Assembly: GCF_000350225.1 (NCBI RefSeq)
Contig: NW_005178541.1
Location: 342,360-406,359, forward strand
Direction of reading: 5' to 3'
DNA length: 64,000 nucleotides
From: Chondrus crispus
Taxonomy: Eukaryota > Rhodophyta > Florideophyceae > Gigartinales > Gigartinaceae
Below are positions 37,717-48,664 of this stretch, piece by piece (within the stretch, counting starts at the first letter, position 1; the number at the start of each line of letters is the position of its first letter). The notes beneath the pieces were generated by a model. The model searched no databases, was not told the DNA's origin, and was given only the letters and a program-made list of their open reading frames with translations. Position numbers and translations under genes: made by a program.

Positions 37717-40432
37717 TGTCTACCGACGTTTCATCGATCATTTCGCTAAGATAGCGGCGCCCCTTACGGCTATGCTCCGAAAAGGAGGGCCGGATGTCCT
37801 TCCCAATCTGGATAAAGAGCAGACCACGGCCTTCCAGACACTGAAGGAGTGCCTAATTTCGCCACCAGTCTTAAAACTCCCAAGACTGGGGCGCCCCTAC
37901 TCGCTGGATACGGATGCATCAGACGCTCAGTTGGGCTGCACACTACTGCAGACCCACGAGGATGGACACCGATACCCTGTCGGGTATTGGTCACGCACGC
38001 TCTCGTCAGCGGAATGCAACTACTCGACAACCGAGAAGGAATGCCTCGCCATCGTATGGGCGGTACAGACGCTCCGCCCATACCTGGAAAGGGAGCGGTT
38101 CACGGTCAACTCCGACCACCACTCCCTGCGGAGGCTGATGAACCTCGCCGATGCCAGTGGCCGACTTGCCCGGTGGCGCTTGCGCCTTGCCGAATATGAC
38201 TCCGATGTAACTTACGTGAAGGGAATCAAGAACTGCCTCGCCGATGCGCTGAGCCGTATCCCATCTACGGGGGGTACGACTGTCCCGATCGACGAAGAAA
38301 TTCCTTGCTACTCCGTCATGAATTTCGACGATGAGCCTCAGCATCACGAGGAGACCTACGACCCCACCGACGTCGAAATTTCCGCGGGCTGCTACGCGCT
38401 GGACCCTCCGGCCTCTATGGCCGCCATAACTCACGAAGACTTCTCTCGTGAACAGCACTCCGATCCATTTTGTAAGGAGGTGACTTCCCGTCTTGAGAAG
38501 GGGGAGGGGTTCGCTGAATTGCGCCGGTCCCGATTCTTCGTGAATCAGGAACGGCTGGTCTGCCGGAAAGCCCACCTCGACGGCGTGGAACAGATCGTAG
38601 TACCCACAACCCTCCGGGAAAGGTTGTTGTACTTGTCGCATTATCCCGCCACCTCCGGTCACCTGGGAGGCAGGCGATTGTTCTATACGCTAAGACAGCG
38701 GTTCTATTGGCCAAGCATGTCGGTGGACTCCTACTCGACCGTAAGAATGTGTCCCGACTGCGCGAAGGCACGCATCAATCTGCGGAAGCACAACTCTGAG
38801 TTGAAGACATTTCCTCCGTCAGGGCCCCTGGAGTACATCGCCATCGATATTCTCGGCGAACTTCCCCGTACACCAAGAGGAAACCGTTACCTCTTGGTGA
38901 TGACGGACAGATACTCCAAGCTGACCAGGACGGTCCCGCTCAAGAGGATTACCGCTGAAACGGTTGCGCAAGCGTTCATTTCCCACTGGGTGTTCGTATA
39001 CGGCGCCCCAGTGAAACTTCTCTCCGATAACGGAGGACAATTCACCTCGAGATTTTTCCTCGCCGTGTGCAAGATACTCTCAATTGAGAGCGGGTTCACC
39101 ACGGCCTATCACCCCCAAACAAATGGGCAGGTGGAAAGATTCAACCGGACGTTGGTATCCACCCTCCGGCATTACCTCGCCGATAATCAACGTGACTGGG
39201 ATCAGTACACGGATGCGCTGACGTACGGCTATTATTGCACGGCGAACAGAATGATCGGTATGCGGCCGTTCGACCTGGTATTATCCGGGACCCCGAGTCC
39301 GTTATCCCTGCAACAAACGCCGCTGTTGGACCCATCCGCCTCAAGGGTGCAGGTCAAGATGCGCTACCTAGCGTGGCTCCGCAGCCTGATATCGACGGCC
39401 AGCCGCAACTTGCTGGCCGGACAGGAGCGGTATAAGAACGATTTCGATAATCGGATACGCCACCTCACCCCGGACTATCGGGTGGGGGATCAGGTACTCG
39501 TGAACTGCGAGGCTGCGCTACGCTCCAAGAAGAAAACGGACAAGGACCGGGTTAACAATAAGCCCGCACAGCGAACCGAGGGACCCTTCCCTGTCGTACA
39601 GGTAGACGACCACACCGTCACTATCTTACGGGGGACGGGACCGAAGGACTGGCTCTCTCGCGACCGGGTCGTCACGTCACCCCCGCTTCGTAGCAACGTG
39701 ACAGACCCCCCGCTGGGACCGGGGTCCTCAAACGGGGAAGACGAAAACCTCCCCGACGCGACCCCTTCGGAAGGGACCCCCGCGACACCGGCGCTCGCAA
39801 GGCCGCGGCCGCCGGGGCTGATGGACGCCGTCATCGGCGGAGGAACCGAGGACGCCCTGACACGTCTCGCTGGGTTCCGCTCTCGAATCGGGGCAAACCG
39901 CCCCGAAACAGCGAACCACCCCCTGCCGCCGGACTCAAGACCCCAAACGAAGGACACGCGTCCCGTTACGCGCTGGCAAACGGCGAGGGAACCCCACGAG
40001 CCAACAGTGGACCCCACGGAACCACTCGCGCCCCGCCGCGACAGGGCCTCCGCTCCCCCGGCGACCGATCCCGCTCACCGCGCGTTCATCTCGTCGGGCG
40101 CGGCGCACCTGGCCGCGAGGGGCACGTTCCGACCCGACGCCTTCCGCGTACCTCTACGCGTGCCACCGGGGCAGGCCCTCCCTCCTGATTCCTCTGCGGG
40201 AGACCCCACCGACACCTACGTCGTGCAATCGCTAACCGGGCACGGGCCGGGAGATGACGGGCTCCCCCTGTTTCGCGTACGTTGGTACGGGTACAGCGAC
40301 GCCGAGTCGACCTGGGAGCCCGCCCGTCATATCGACTACAACACGGTGGCGCGATATTGCCGAAGGAAGCAGGTACCAATCCCCGACCGCACTCTATGGG
40401 GGCATCCCGGCAGCGTGGGAATCGGGAATTAG
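37703..40432 (+). CDS. pol: Element 2 RNase H, integrase and chromodomain
   Basis: A 909-codon open section: RT thumb, RNase H (DTDASDAQLGCTLL, TEKECLAIVWAV, DALSRI), zinc module (H..H, CPDC), integrase core with D in AIDILGEL, D in LLSDNGGQF and E in YHPQTNGQVERF, a long Pro-rich linker, and a terminal chromodomain (FRVRWYGYSDAESTWEPA). It is well preserved from RNase H on, which suggests the 5' truncation is recent compared with decay. Confidence 0.9.
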   Translation: MGMCNVYRRFIDHFAKIAAPLTAMLRKGGPDVLPNLDKEQTTAFQTLKECLISPPVLKLPRLGRPYSLDTDASDAQLGCTLLQTHEDGHRYPVGYWSRTLSSAECNYSTTEKECLAIVWAVQTLRPYLERERFTVNSDHHSLRRLMNLADASGRLARWRLRLAEYDSDVTYVKGIKNCLADALSRIPSTGGTTVPIDEEIPCYSVMNFDDEPQHHEETYDPTDVEISAGCYALDPPASMAAITHEDFSREQHSDPFCKEVTSRLEKGEGFAELRRSRFFVNQERLVCRKAHLDGVEQIVVPTTLRERLLYLSHYPATSGHLGGRRLFYTLRQRFYWPSMSVDSYSTVRMCPDCAKARINLRKHNSELKTFPPSGPLEYIAIDILGELPRTPRGNRYLLVMTDRYSKLTRTVPLKRITAETVAQAFISHWVFVYGAPVKLLSDNGGQFTSRFFLAVCKILSIESGFTTAYHPQTNGQVERFNRTLVSTLRHYLADNQRDWDQYTDALTYGYYCTANRMIGMRPFDLVLSGTPSPLSLQQTPLLDPSASRVQVKMRYLAWLRSLISTASRNLLAGQERYKNDFDNRIRHLTPDYRVGDQVLVNCEAALRSKKKTDKDRVNNKPAQRTEGPFPVVQVDDHTVTILRGTGPKDWLSRDRVVTSPPLRSNVTDPPLGPGSSNGEDENLPDATPSEGTPATPALARPRPPGLMDAVIGGGTEDALTRLAGFRSRIGANRPETANHPLPPDSRPQTKDTRPVTRWQTAREPHEPTVDPTEPLAPRRDRASAPPATDPAHRAFISSGAAHLAARGTFRPDAFRVPLRVPPGQALPPDSSAGDPTDTYVVQSLTGHGPGDDGLPLFRVRWYGYSDAESTWEPARHIDYNTVARYCRRKQVPIPDRTLWGHPGSVGIGN

Positions 40433-41765
40433 AGGGATGGATCGCGCCCCAGCACCTCGGTTGAGGTACGATAGCCTACTGAGGAACCCCTGGAAACACG
40501 CGACGCGTCGACGCGGACCGCCGCCGGACGCCCCAGCCAGCCACGGCCGCCCACCTGTTACATTTGATTTTTCGAGTTTTTGAATTTTTTCGAAGTGGGT
40601 TTATTTTCGCAAATTTTCGGGAAGTTCCCCTGCCGGACGAGGACGGACCACCGACCCGTCCCGTCGGTTTTTGTTGGCAGTGTCTCCTCCCCCGCCGTAC
40701 AGCGGGTATCTCCCCGCCCCCCGCGCGGGGACAGCAGCCGCGCGCGCTCCGGTGCGAGCACCCCTGTGGACCCCCCTCACGACGGAGCCGCCCCCTTCCG
40801 CGGCGCGGAGGTCTCCCCGCGACGCCCGGCATGGTGCCACACCCCGCGCTCTCGCGGTCCGCCACTCCTCTGCAGGGAGAAACTACTCGCGTCGAGACGA
40901 GCTCCTGCCGGCGTCGGGCGGAATCACCGCCCCCCCCCTCCGCCAGAGCGCAGAAGACTTGCTCCTCGACGAAGAAGTGGCGTTCAACGCGCCGGTAGCG
41001 CGTATGGCCCCTTCCCGCCATAGGGCTGGGAGAGAGATAGCGTAGCTATCCCAGACAGCATGGACCTCCCCACCGCCGAAGGGCAACGTCCCCTGGGGAC
41101 CGCCGGCGGGGTCGGCGCGCGCAACCGCGACTGGACACCCTCGGCTCGCTGAAAGGGGGGGACACCGCGCCCCCCCCCTCTTCCACTCGATGGACGGTGG
41201 TACCGCCCACGACCTCCGCGACTCCCCTAATGGTGCGCCAATGGCCGACGACCCGCCTTCGCGGGTCGCCGTGTAGTCGTTCTGCGCTTAGTCGCGTCCC
41301 CTCATCGTCCAACTCGTTCCCTGACGTACCAACCCCCTTGTCTACAGCATCAGGAAATCTACAACCGACCTCCGAGTCGTCCGACCCCTCCCCAGCGTAG
41401 GCCGGTACTACGCCTCGGACCGCACGCGGACCCACCAATACGGCTCGCGGAACAAGCTACAGAGTCTGAAGGCCCTACCGCCTTCGCGTCGTTTGTTCCC
41501 TCGGCTTATCCGAGAACGGCTCCCCGTCCAGCAATGACGCCGACGGACGCCTTACCCCCGCAGTGAGCGGAGAGCTCGACTACCGACTTTCGCATCGTTT
41601 ATTTCCTCGGACTATCCGAGAACTGCTCCCCGTCCAGCGAGGGCGCTGACAGGCAATCTCCCCAGCAGCGAGCTGTGACGTCTACCTTCGACCTCGCGTC
41701 GGCCGACCCTCGCCCTCGACGAGCCCCCATCTCCTCGGCCCACCTGTCGAGGGGATCCTCCGATC
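40433..41765. other. Element 2 spacer
   Basis: CG-rich. Overlapping frames on both strands (for example 40476-41021 minus) have no recognisable domain or homologue in the window. Two similar stretches of about 50 bp near 41500 and 41610 are short direct repeats. Nothing else is seen. Confidence 0.4.
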
Positions 41766-43260
41766 TCACGGGTCGCTTTCCTCCCCGGGGGCCACGTCCC
41801 CTACCGGCGACGAGGGCCCCTCGCGCACGACCACCTCGGACGTCTCCCCGGCGACCTCGCGAGTCCCCGTCGCCTCCTCCGCGAGCAGACGATACAATTG
41901 AGCTCGCCACGGCGGGTTATTCAACCATCTACGCAGTTCCGCGTCTGTCATCGTCGCTGTATCGCGTCTCTCCACCCCCCTCGGGCAAGGGTCCTCAGTA
42001 CCCTTCCCGAACCCGACTCCGCGACGCCGGACGCTCCGACCCTCGCCCTCTCGTTCCGCGACCCGAACTCCTCCAGAACGTCCCCCTCCGCCGCCACCTT
42101 CGGCGACCCCTTCCCCTCCCCTCAGTAATTCCGGTTGGTCCAGGCGGAGCGTTCCGCTCTCGAGTCGGACCCAGTTGCCATGGTCCGGGCGCCCAGCGTC
42201 ATGCTGTCTCCCAGGGGAGTAGTGCCTGCTCCGGGGGTTGTCAAAATGATGGCCCTGGGCGTAAGGGACGCGCGACCAGTCGATGTCCCCGTGGAGGGTC
42301 AGGAGGACCTGTAACTGTCGCTGTGCTTCGGCGCTACCCAGAATGCGCGTCAAGTCCAGTCGGGGCAACCACTCCATGACCATGGTCGGGAGGATAAACA
42401 GCCGTCCCCTCGTGGGCGTACGTCAAGAACCGCCCCGCAACTAAGGCGAGCCACTCGCTGAGGAAGACCATACAGCGTGCGGACTGAGGGTCTTCCATGA
42501 GGCTCAGTCCAAAGTACACCACGCACGGGGGAATTTCCGCAATGAAGTCCGCAGGGACTTCATACTGCGCAAACCACGCCGGTATCTCAGGATACCGCGT
42601 GCTCAGCACCGTCCGTTCGAATGTCTTTACCTCCACCCATTCGTACGCGACGAACACCCCCGTCCGATTGCGCATGCGTCGCTCAAACTTGAGCTTGGTA
42701 TGCATCGCGGGGTCGCGCCTCCGATCTGGGGATGGAGGGTAATTCTCTGGCAACAGAGGTCGGTCCCAGGCTATCACGGCCACCGAGGGTTCCTCCTCCC
42801 GGATGCGGAGATCATCAAAAATTCGTTTCAGATTCGCAACGTACCCCCGGTCCCCATCCGCCCGATACGCCCAGGTGTCCAGGTCCCAAGCCGGAGGGAC
42901 GAGCCTGCTGCAGGGGGTACGGCGTATACGTTGCCGAATTAATTCCACGAAGGCCACACGGGCCTCGGTTTTCACCCGTCTGAATTCCGGACGTAACAGA
43001 GCCGGCTCCACGACCAGGCGGTGCGTGAAGTCGCGAGAGCCGACGGCCGCCACGCTCAAACCCCCAGGGAGTTCCCCAGTGGACGTCGCGTACGAACAGA
43101 TCAATTCGGCGTCGCGCAAACCCTCCGGCGCCATGAAAGGGGCTCGCTCAAAGAGTAGCGCATCGTCGTACAAGTTCCGACCCCATAAGTCCCGGGGACG
43201 GGGCCACAGATCGCCCTGACAGGACGAAACCCCTCCGACGGAGTACCCCGGTGCGTGCAT
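41766..43260 (-). pseudogene. Antisense ORF of element 2, homologue of the 643-aa protein
   Basis: The frame 43260-42334 (308 codons) aligns co-linearly with residues about 75-335 of the 8383-10314 protein. Shared features are ALF, a Gly-x-Arg-Asp motif, LPG-x-L, FERR followed by TG-x-FVAY, a QYEV block, YFG and DPQ, then FLSEW/FLTEW. After a frame change near 42380 the reading continues on minus to 41766 with a helical segment (WRAQLYRLLAEEA) at its end. It is antisense to element 2 pol and lies between pol and the 3' LTR, as in element 1. It is diverged from element 1's protein, so conservation of these blocks argues for function. Confidence 0.65.
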
Positions 43261-44155
43261 CTCGCTCCCGTCGAGGTACAGTACGGGATCGGGTCGAAGG
43301 ACCGCTCTCCGAAGTCAGAATCCCGGCCATGTCAAGGGGGACGGGTTGCTACAGCGTCCCTCACGCGTCGTGCGCTCCGCGTGCGCACCGGAGTCTGATG
43401 GTTCCACGAGAAGAAGCGTGAGTCGTCGTCGCGGTCCGGTGACCGCCGGCCCATTCTCAGAGACGCGCGGCCCCCTATACGCTTCCGCCATCTACGTTCC
43501 GCCTCCGGTCCTGGCTGCCGGGAGATCGGGAAATTCCGCGACGGTACACGGACCGCCAGTATTAGGGTTCGCGGGGACCGTCTGGATTAAGGGGGAGTTT
43601 TATGAGACATACGTACCGCCCCGACTCACGGCCCCTGTGCGGGGACATCTGCCCCCGGTCGGGACACCTGTCCACGTAGAGCCAACCCGAGCTCGAGTAG
43701 CTCCTACCCTCCGGTCGGGCTGACCAAGCTCACCCCGCACGCTCGTAACGACGCACCTTCGGCTCGAGGTGTCGCACCGCGCGCGTGAACGCGAAGAAAG
43801 GAGCGTACGCGAAGCAACGCGCTCGCGAATAAGAAGACCGGTGGATGGGCTTACGTTGCGCTCACGGCCCGGGCCAGTACGCACGCGAAAGGGGCGTCCT
43901 CGTGCGCAGGACAAAGCGCGTGTACGGGGACGCGCTCAGGACGCGACTACAAGAAAGTGGGTGAACCGCCGCGGTCGTGAGCGAGGAATCACGTGCGCCT
44001 GGGGCGTGCTACGACACGCCGAAGGAAGCGCGGGGCAACCCCCGCGCGTCGGCATGGGCAAGTGTGCCGGTACGAAGCTCAGGTCCGTGGCGCGAAGACG
44101 TGACCACCGGCGATCCAGTGGATGCCAGAATTAGCGTTCGCGAGGACGCTCTACT
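43261..44155. other. Element 2 region between antisense ORF and LTR
   Basis: Upstream (5') region of the antisense ORF. Short overlapping frames only. It would hold the antisense gene's leader. Confidence 0.4.
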
Positions 44156-44170
44156 CAAAGAGGGGGGCTA
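44156..44170 (+). other. Polypurine tract of element 2
   Basis: CAAAGAGGGGGGCTA immediately precedes LTR C1 on plus. It confirms that C1 is the 3' LTR of a plus-strand element. Confidence 0.75.
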
Positions 44171-44800
44171 TGTAGTGCACTGACACCCCTCATCTTCTCA
44201 TTCGGGACACCTGTCCCCGGCCAGCGCGGCTCCCCCCTCCGGTGCACACTTGTACCTCACGCCACGTGTAACCGGGCACCAAGGCCCCTGTGTCCAGGTG
44301 TCATTCCCCACGTGTAAGGTTTCTCATACCTCCCCAAGAGGAGTTTCTCCGGCCACCGCCGCCGTCATTTTTAATTTAGTATTTTTAGTTTTATTAATTA
44401 TAGCTCCGACGTCGGCTAGTATATAGCCGACGTCCGACTCTAAGTAAAACGATACGAATCTTTGGGTCTACAACTCGGGTTTCTGGAACGGAGTCGTAGC
44501 CTCGCGTCGGTCCCCGTCCCACGACGGTACCCTGCGAGCCATCTACGTCCCGATTCCCTCCTGCCTCTACCGCGCGCGTCGTCCCGCCACGCTCGGCTCT
44601 CCGCGCGACAGCTGTCCCTACCGCTCCGCCCCTCCTGGGCTCTGTTTCCCCACAATTTTCCTTACTTTCCCTACTGCGCTTCGCGCCCGGCCCCGTACTG
44701 GTCCCTTACGGGTGGTCTCCCGATAACCCCCCTACACGCGCCCCCGAACGCGCGCGCTCTGCCAGAGGGGGATCCCACCCTTCCCCTTCAGTGCACGACA
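44171..44800 (+). repeat. LTR C1, 3' LTR of element 2
   Basis: 630 bp from TGTAGTGCACTGA to TCAGTGCACGACA. Same family as LTR C2 (54898-55525). It contains CACGTGT motifs and an 11-bp-arm hairpin with TATA in its loop (GACGTCGGCTA / TAGCCGACGTC, 44408-44434). It sits inside the antisense ORF of element 3, so element 2 inserted there. Confidence 0.9.
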
Positions 44801-45081
44801 CCTCTAAGTTTTCCTTCCATCCCTCGATTACCCCCTGATTGCCAACATGCCGGCCTTGTTGTCCACCTATTGCCGACGCAGTCCAATCGACCAGGGGAGG
44901 TTCGACCTCCCCGTTCTCTCCAGATACCGTCAAAAAGAACGATGGCGCCGCCAGCGTCTATCGCATATTACTCCGTGCCCACGGAATGAATGAGGGGGCT
45001 CTTCGAGGAGCGTCCCTTGTTGACCTGCGCTTACTGGCGCAACTTGTCGCCTCACTTCCAAAGAAAAATTTCCTTGGGTAA
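44801..45081 (+). pseudogene. Antisense ORF of element 3, C-terminal fragment
   Basis: Ends with AASVYRILLRAHG...LVDLRLLAQLVASLPKK and a stop, closely matching the C terminus of the 8383-10314 protein (about 30 of 50 residues by eye). The N-terminal part was removed when element 2 with LTR C1 came to lie at 44800. The same strand and position relative to pol as in element 1. Confidence 0.7.
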
Positions 45082-48000
45082 ATCGTCCCATTGACCCATT
45101 GCCGATGGTAGCGCCCTGCCGATCCATGTTCGGATCGTTGTCCTCGGAGGGTGTCGTCTCATCGTCGACACTTCCCTTCGTTCCACGGAAAATAAATTGC
45201 ATTTCCGTTTCCTGACAACTTCCTCTTCTTGTTTGCATTTTTCCTCTCTTTTTCCAACACATGCTCATCCTTCTCCTCATTTTCCTTTTCCTCCTCTTTA
45301 TCCCTCACGTCATGCTCGTTCTTCTCCTCATTTTCCTTTTCCTCCTCTTTATCCAACACGGCATGCGTCCCGGGCTGCTGGCTGGGATGCGGAGGGTCCT
45401 TCGTAGCACGTTATGGTCCTCGTAATTCTCGTCATCTTACGAACATGTCCCACAATAAATTAGACGTCTCGCACTGCCCTCACTGTTCTTTGCTGTTAAG
45501 TGATTGTCAAAAAAAGTTCAAGTTCATCGCCCTTATGAGTTGCACTTCGGGGTTACGAGCGTGCGTGCGCAATAAAATCATTTTCAACTTAGCAACATCG
45601 TCGACATACCACAGCTACATCTGGAAGCGATTTAGTTTCGCCCATACATGTGCTTCAACATGAAGACGAGCCATGGCATCTGATGGCTTCGGGGACTACC
45701 GTCTGTTTACGGCGTCAGCGTAAATCAGCTGTCCATCCGAGTCTCGTTCTGTTTTCGTTCCCCAAGGATCCTCTTTCTCTGGCCCTATAGCCATAAGTGA
45801 AACAGCCGTCGCGATTCTTTCTCTTCTCAGGCGTAGAACACGTACGGTGCCGGGGTGAAGCGTTCTCACTAATGCTGGCCCGAGGGCAAATGCCATTGGC
45901 AGATGCCCCGTGTAGACAAGACGCTTACCACTGTGTCGCTTAAGCAAACTGGGGCAGCAGAGTTCGGCTTCGGTTTCAAGACGCGAGATAGATGTTGGGT
46001 ACCAGAGCGACCGGTGCCAAAAACCAAAACATAACAAGGAGACTTTAGGTCCCCGCATCTGTCTGTTGAAGATACAGAAATTCTCAGATTCTGTGCAATT
46101 GGAGAGTCGGGATAATTTCTCGTTGCTTTTCTCCCAAACGATGCAGTGTTGTGGACGTTCTTGTGCAGCAGCGACGGAACAATTCGAGCTCACGAGCGAC
46201 AGCAATCTGCTCCCAGCAGGTTACATCCGCACTAGACAACTGGTGATGTCTTCCCGTGGCGTATGCCATATGTGAGACAAATGAGGGCGGCGGGCAGGTG
46301 TACAATCATGCCGTTGTCCGTGTGCGACGTGGTCAACGTGAACACTCCTTGTTTTTCCAAAATTCCGATCTTTTTGTCACTATAGCTCAACGAGCATCGA
46401 TGCTTGTCGCCCTGGGAGCTAAAAAACGTGTTGAGACACACAAAAGGAAAAGGAAATAAAATAGGAAAGACATGTGCTGGTGTGGACGGCGTCTTTCGAA
46501 CGGATGGACACACCGTAGTCTCGGCTGTTTGTGCTTGCGTCTGGCAATTTCTCGAGAATTAAAAAATTAAAAGAGAGGGACGTCCCAGCGTCGGCCAGAT
46601 TGGACTGCTTATTCTCTTCTTCACGTCCCCCAGAGGTGCAGACAGCCTTACAGAGTCGTTGCTTCAGCTCTGCTTCTCTAGCGTCTTCGAAGTTCCCTTC
46701 CTTCGATGATCACCCCTGCTTTTGCTCCCTTTGCAGGTATCCTCCTGTTTTTGCTATGCCACGGAACGTCATACGTGTCACACCCCGGTACCGATTCTTC
46801 TCCTGATCGTGGAGGATCCCAGATGTCCTTCATCATCGTCCCTTCTTCAGACGTTGGCAACGTAGGCTTCTGAGACACTCGTCGCACCGTCTCCTCCTCA
46901 TCTTTTCTGGTCGCTGCTCCCTAAACCTAACTAAAATTACCATCGTGCCACCAAAAGCGTCGATCTTCTCCCCTTGGGGAAGTTTCGAATTCGTCGGACC
47001 GACGACTACGACTCAACGCGTGCTTCACACGTCATTTCGTGTGGCAGTACCGAAGAAAATTCCTCTCAGGTCCGTCGCACAGTCAGCATGTTCACTGATC
47101 GTCCAAAGGTGTCTTGATTCGTCTTCTTGTCCCTTCCCTTCATACTAGTCAGCCTCCTCGTCGTCCTCTTCTTGGTCCTTGTGGACGTGCTGATCGGCGT
47201 ACGCCGTGCGAGGTCGAGTCCTCGACATCACAAAACAAAACAAAAAAAAGAAACGAAAGAAAACAAACTAACGAAAAGACAAACGACTGATCGCTACAAA
47301 CCGGTGAGTAGGTCGCTCGTGTACAATAAAACGTGCTTGAGTGGCGGCGTCAGTCGTTACTGACGGATCGACGGCTGCAGCTTAGTTGGGCAACACTTCC
47401 CCTAGCTGCAGGTCAGTCATAGACAGTAATTCCTCCTCTTGTGATTGCCGTGGTCGCCAGACCGGCGCTTGGGGTCTGATTACGACCACGCGTTACGTGT
47501 GCATTCCCCAACGACGGCGGCGGCTTTCCTTAATTTTTCTTTTTAAAATATTCTCACGGCCGCTTCACACGTGTGTCTCCGTGCACTTGTCTGCCGGTGG
47601 TTTTCGTTCCTAAGTTAATAGAATGACTCGTCCCTCGTTGTGTTGTCTGCACACAACGTTCTCGTGCGACTGCCTCTGCCGCCGGCATATTGTGTCGTCA
47701 CTTCCAGCGTGCTTCCGACCCCCTGGTCGTCTTCTGATCCCATTTGTGCTCCTCTTTGAATCCTGAGATACCTCCTCTCGCTTCGTGCTCCTTTCGTACA
47801 ACCTCCCTCACGTCCTCTCGAATCGTACTGTACGTTTATAGGCGAAGTCGTCAGCCTGCGTTCCGCGTAGCAAAAATTGCACTTCCCGCGACGCATTCCC
47901 AAGTCCCTGATATCCACCGCCGGTCTATGCCAATTTTTCCTCCTCTTTTTCCTACTCCCTACCCTCACTCGGGGTTTATCCTCAAACACGCAACTCGTCC

Positions 48001-48664
48001 AGCGCACCTTTTTTTCTTCACCCCTAAATTGATTCCAACGACCCCACGTAGTGCGACTCCGTTACGCAATTCTTCTCCAACTACAAATCCCTCGTTCCCG
48101 AAAAATTTCCAACGTCTTTCTTCTGTCGACCGGAGGTCTTCCTCCTCTCCCACACACCAGCGGTGTTCACATAGTCTTTCGTAGGTAGCGCTAGAAGCGC
48201 TTCTCGGCAGGCGTCGTTGAATACAATACTGTACCAAGCCTCGCTGGTCAGCTTCACCAAGACAATGTCTTCAATCCTTCCTTGCGTCTGCGTGTTTGGC
48301 TCCCCGGCCGGGGTACCCATGTGGTCCCAACGAAATCGAGCGTAGTAGCGACACATCTCTCTCTGGGCTTCCGTCACGTGATTCGTCCTCTCCTTCCTTA
48401 ACTCGAGATACAGCGTGTAGCCTTAATCACAATCGGCGATTCGCAGTCCCTTGTCGCCCTTGGGCGTCTGTCGTGTTCTCCTGACATTACGCACGCTCGT
48501 TCGGGAATGACCGACCTAGGTGCGTCTCGGAAAGGGAAAACATACATAAAAAAAAAACAAAAAAAACAAAAACGAAACAGAATAGTTAAGAAGGTAAAAA
48601 CATAGGAAACTGGTTGCGGCTCGCGTCTTCTTTCCGCTTTCCATCATCACATTGCGTATGGAGC
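45082..48664. other. Element 3 spacer
   Basis: Contains a two-fold 51-bp pyrimidine-rich repeat (about 45263-45355). There are also protein-like but frame-broken minus-strand readings at 45696-46513 (for example around GILEKQGVFTLTTSH) and 48081-48480 (around EAQREMCRYYARFRWDHMG). These look like decayed genes, possibly a further element ORF in the sense direction. No domain is recognised. Confidence 0.4.
48081..48480 (-). pseudogene. Frame-broken unrecognised coding remnant in element 3
   Basis: A minus reading around YTLYLELRKE, REMCRYYARFRWDHMG and LTSEAWYSIVFNDACREALLAL has strong protein-like composition. A TAA lies upstream of it and a frame change follows near 48170. It lies just downstream of pol in the sense direction. 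No homologue is recognised, and element 1 has no evident counterpart. Confidence 0.35.

Larger units (their letters stand above)
37360..44800 (+). mobile_element. Element 2: 5'-truncated Ty3/gypsy chromovirus with antisense ORF
   Basis: Plus orientation: RT from the palm onward, RNase H, integrase and chromodomain (to 40432), a spacer, an ORF on the minus strand (about 43260-41766), a polypurine tract (44156-44170) and the 3' LTR C1 (44171-44800). The same gene order as elements 1 and B, mirrored. The 5' half is lost at the junction with element B. Confidence 0.8.
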
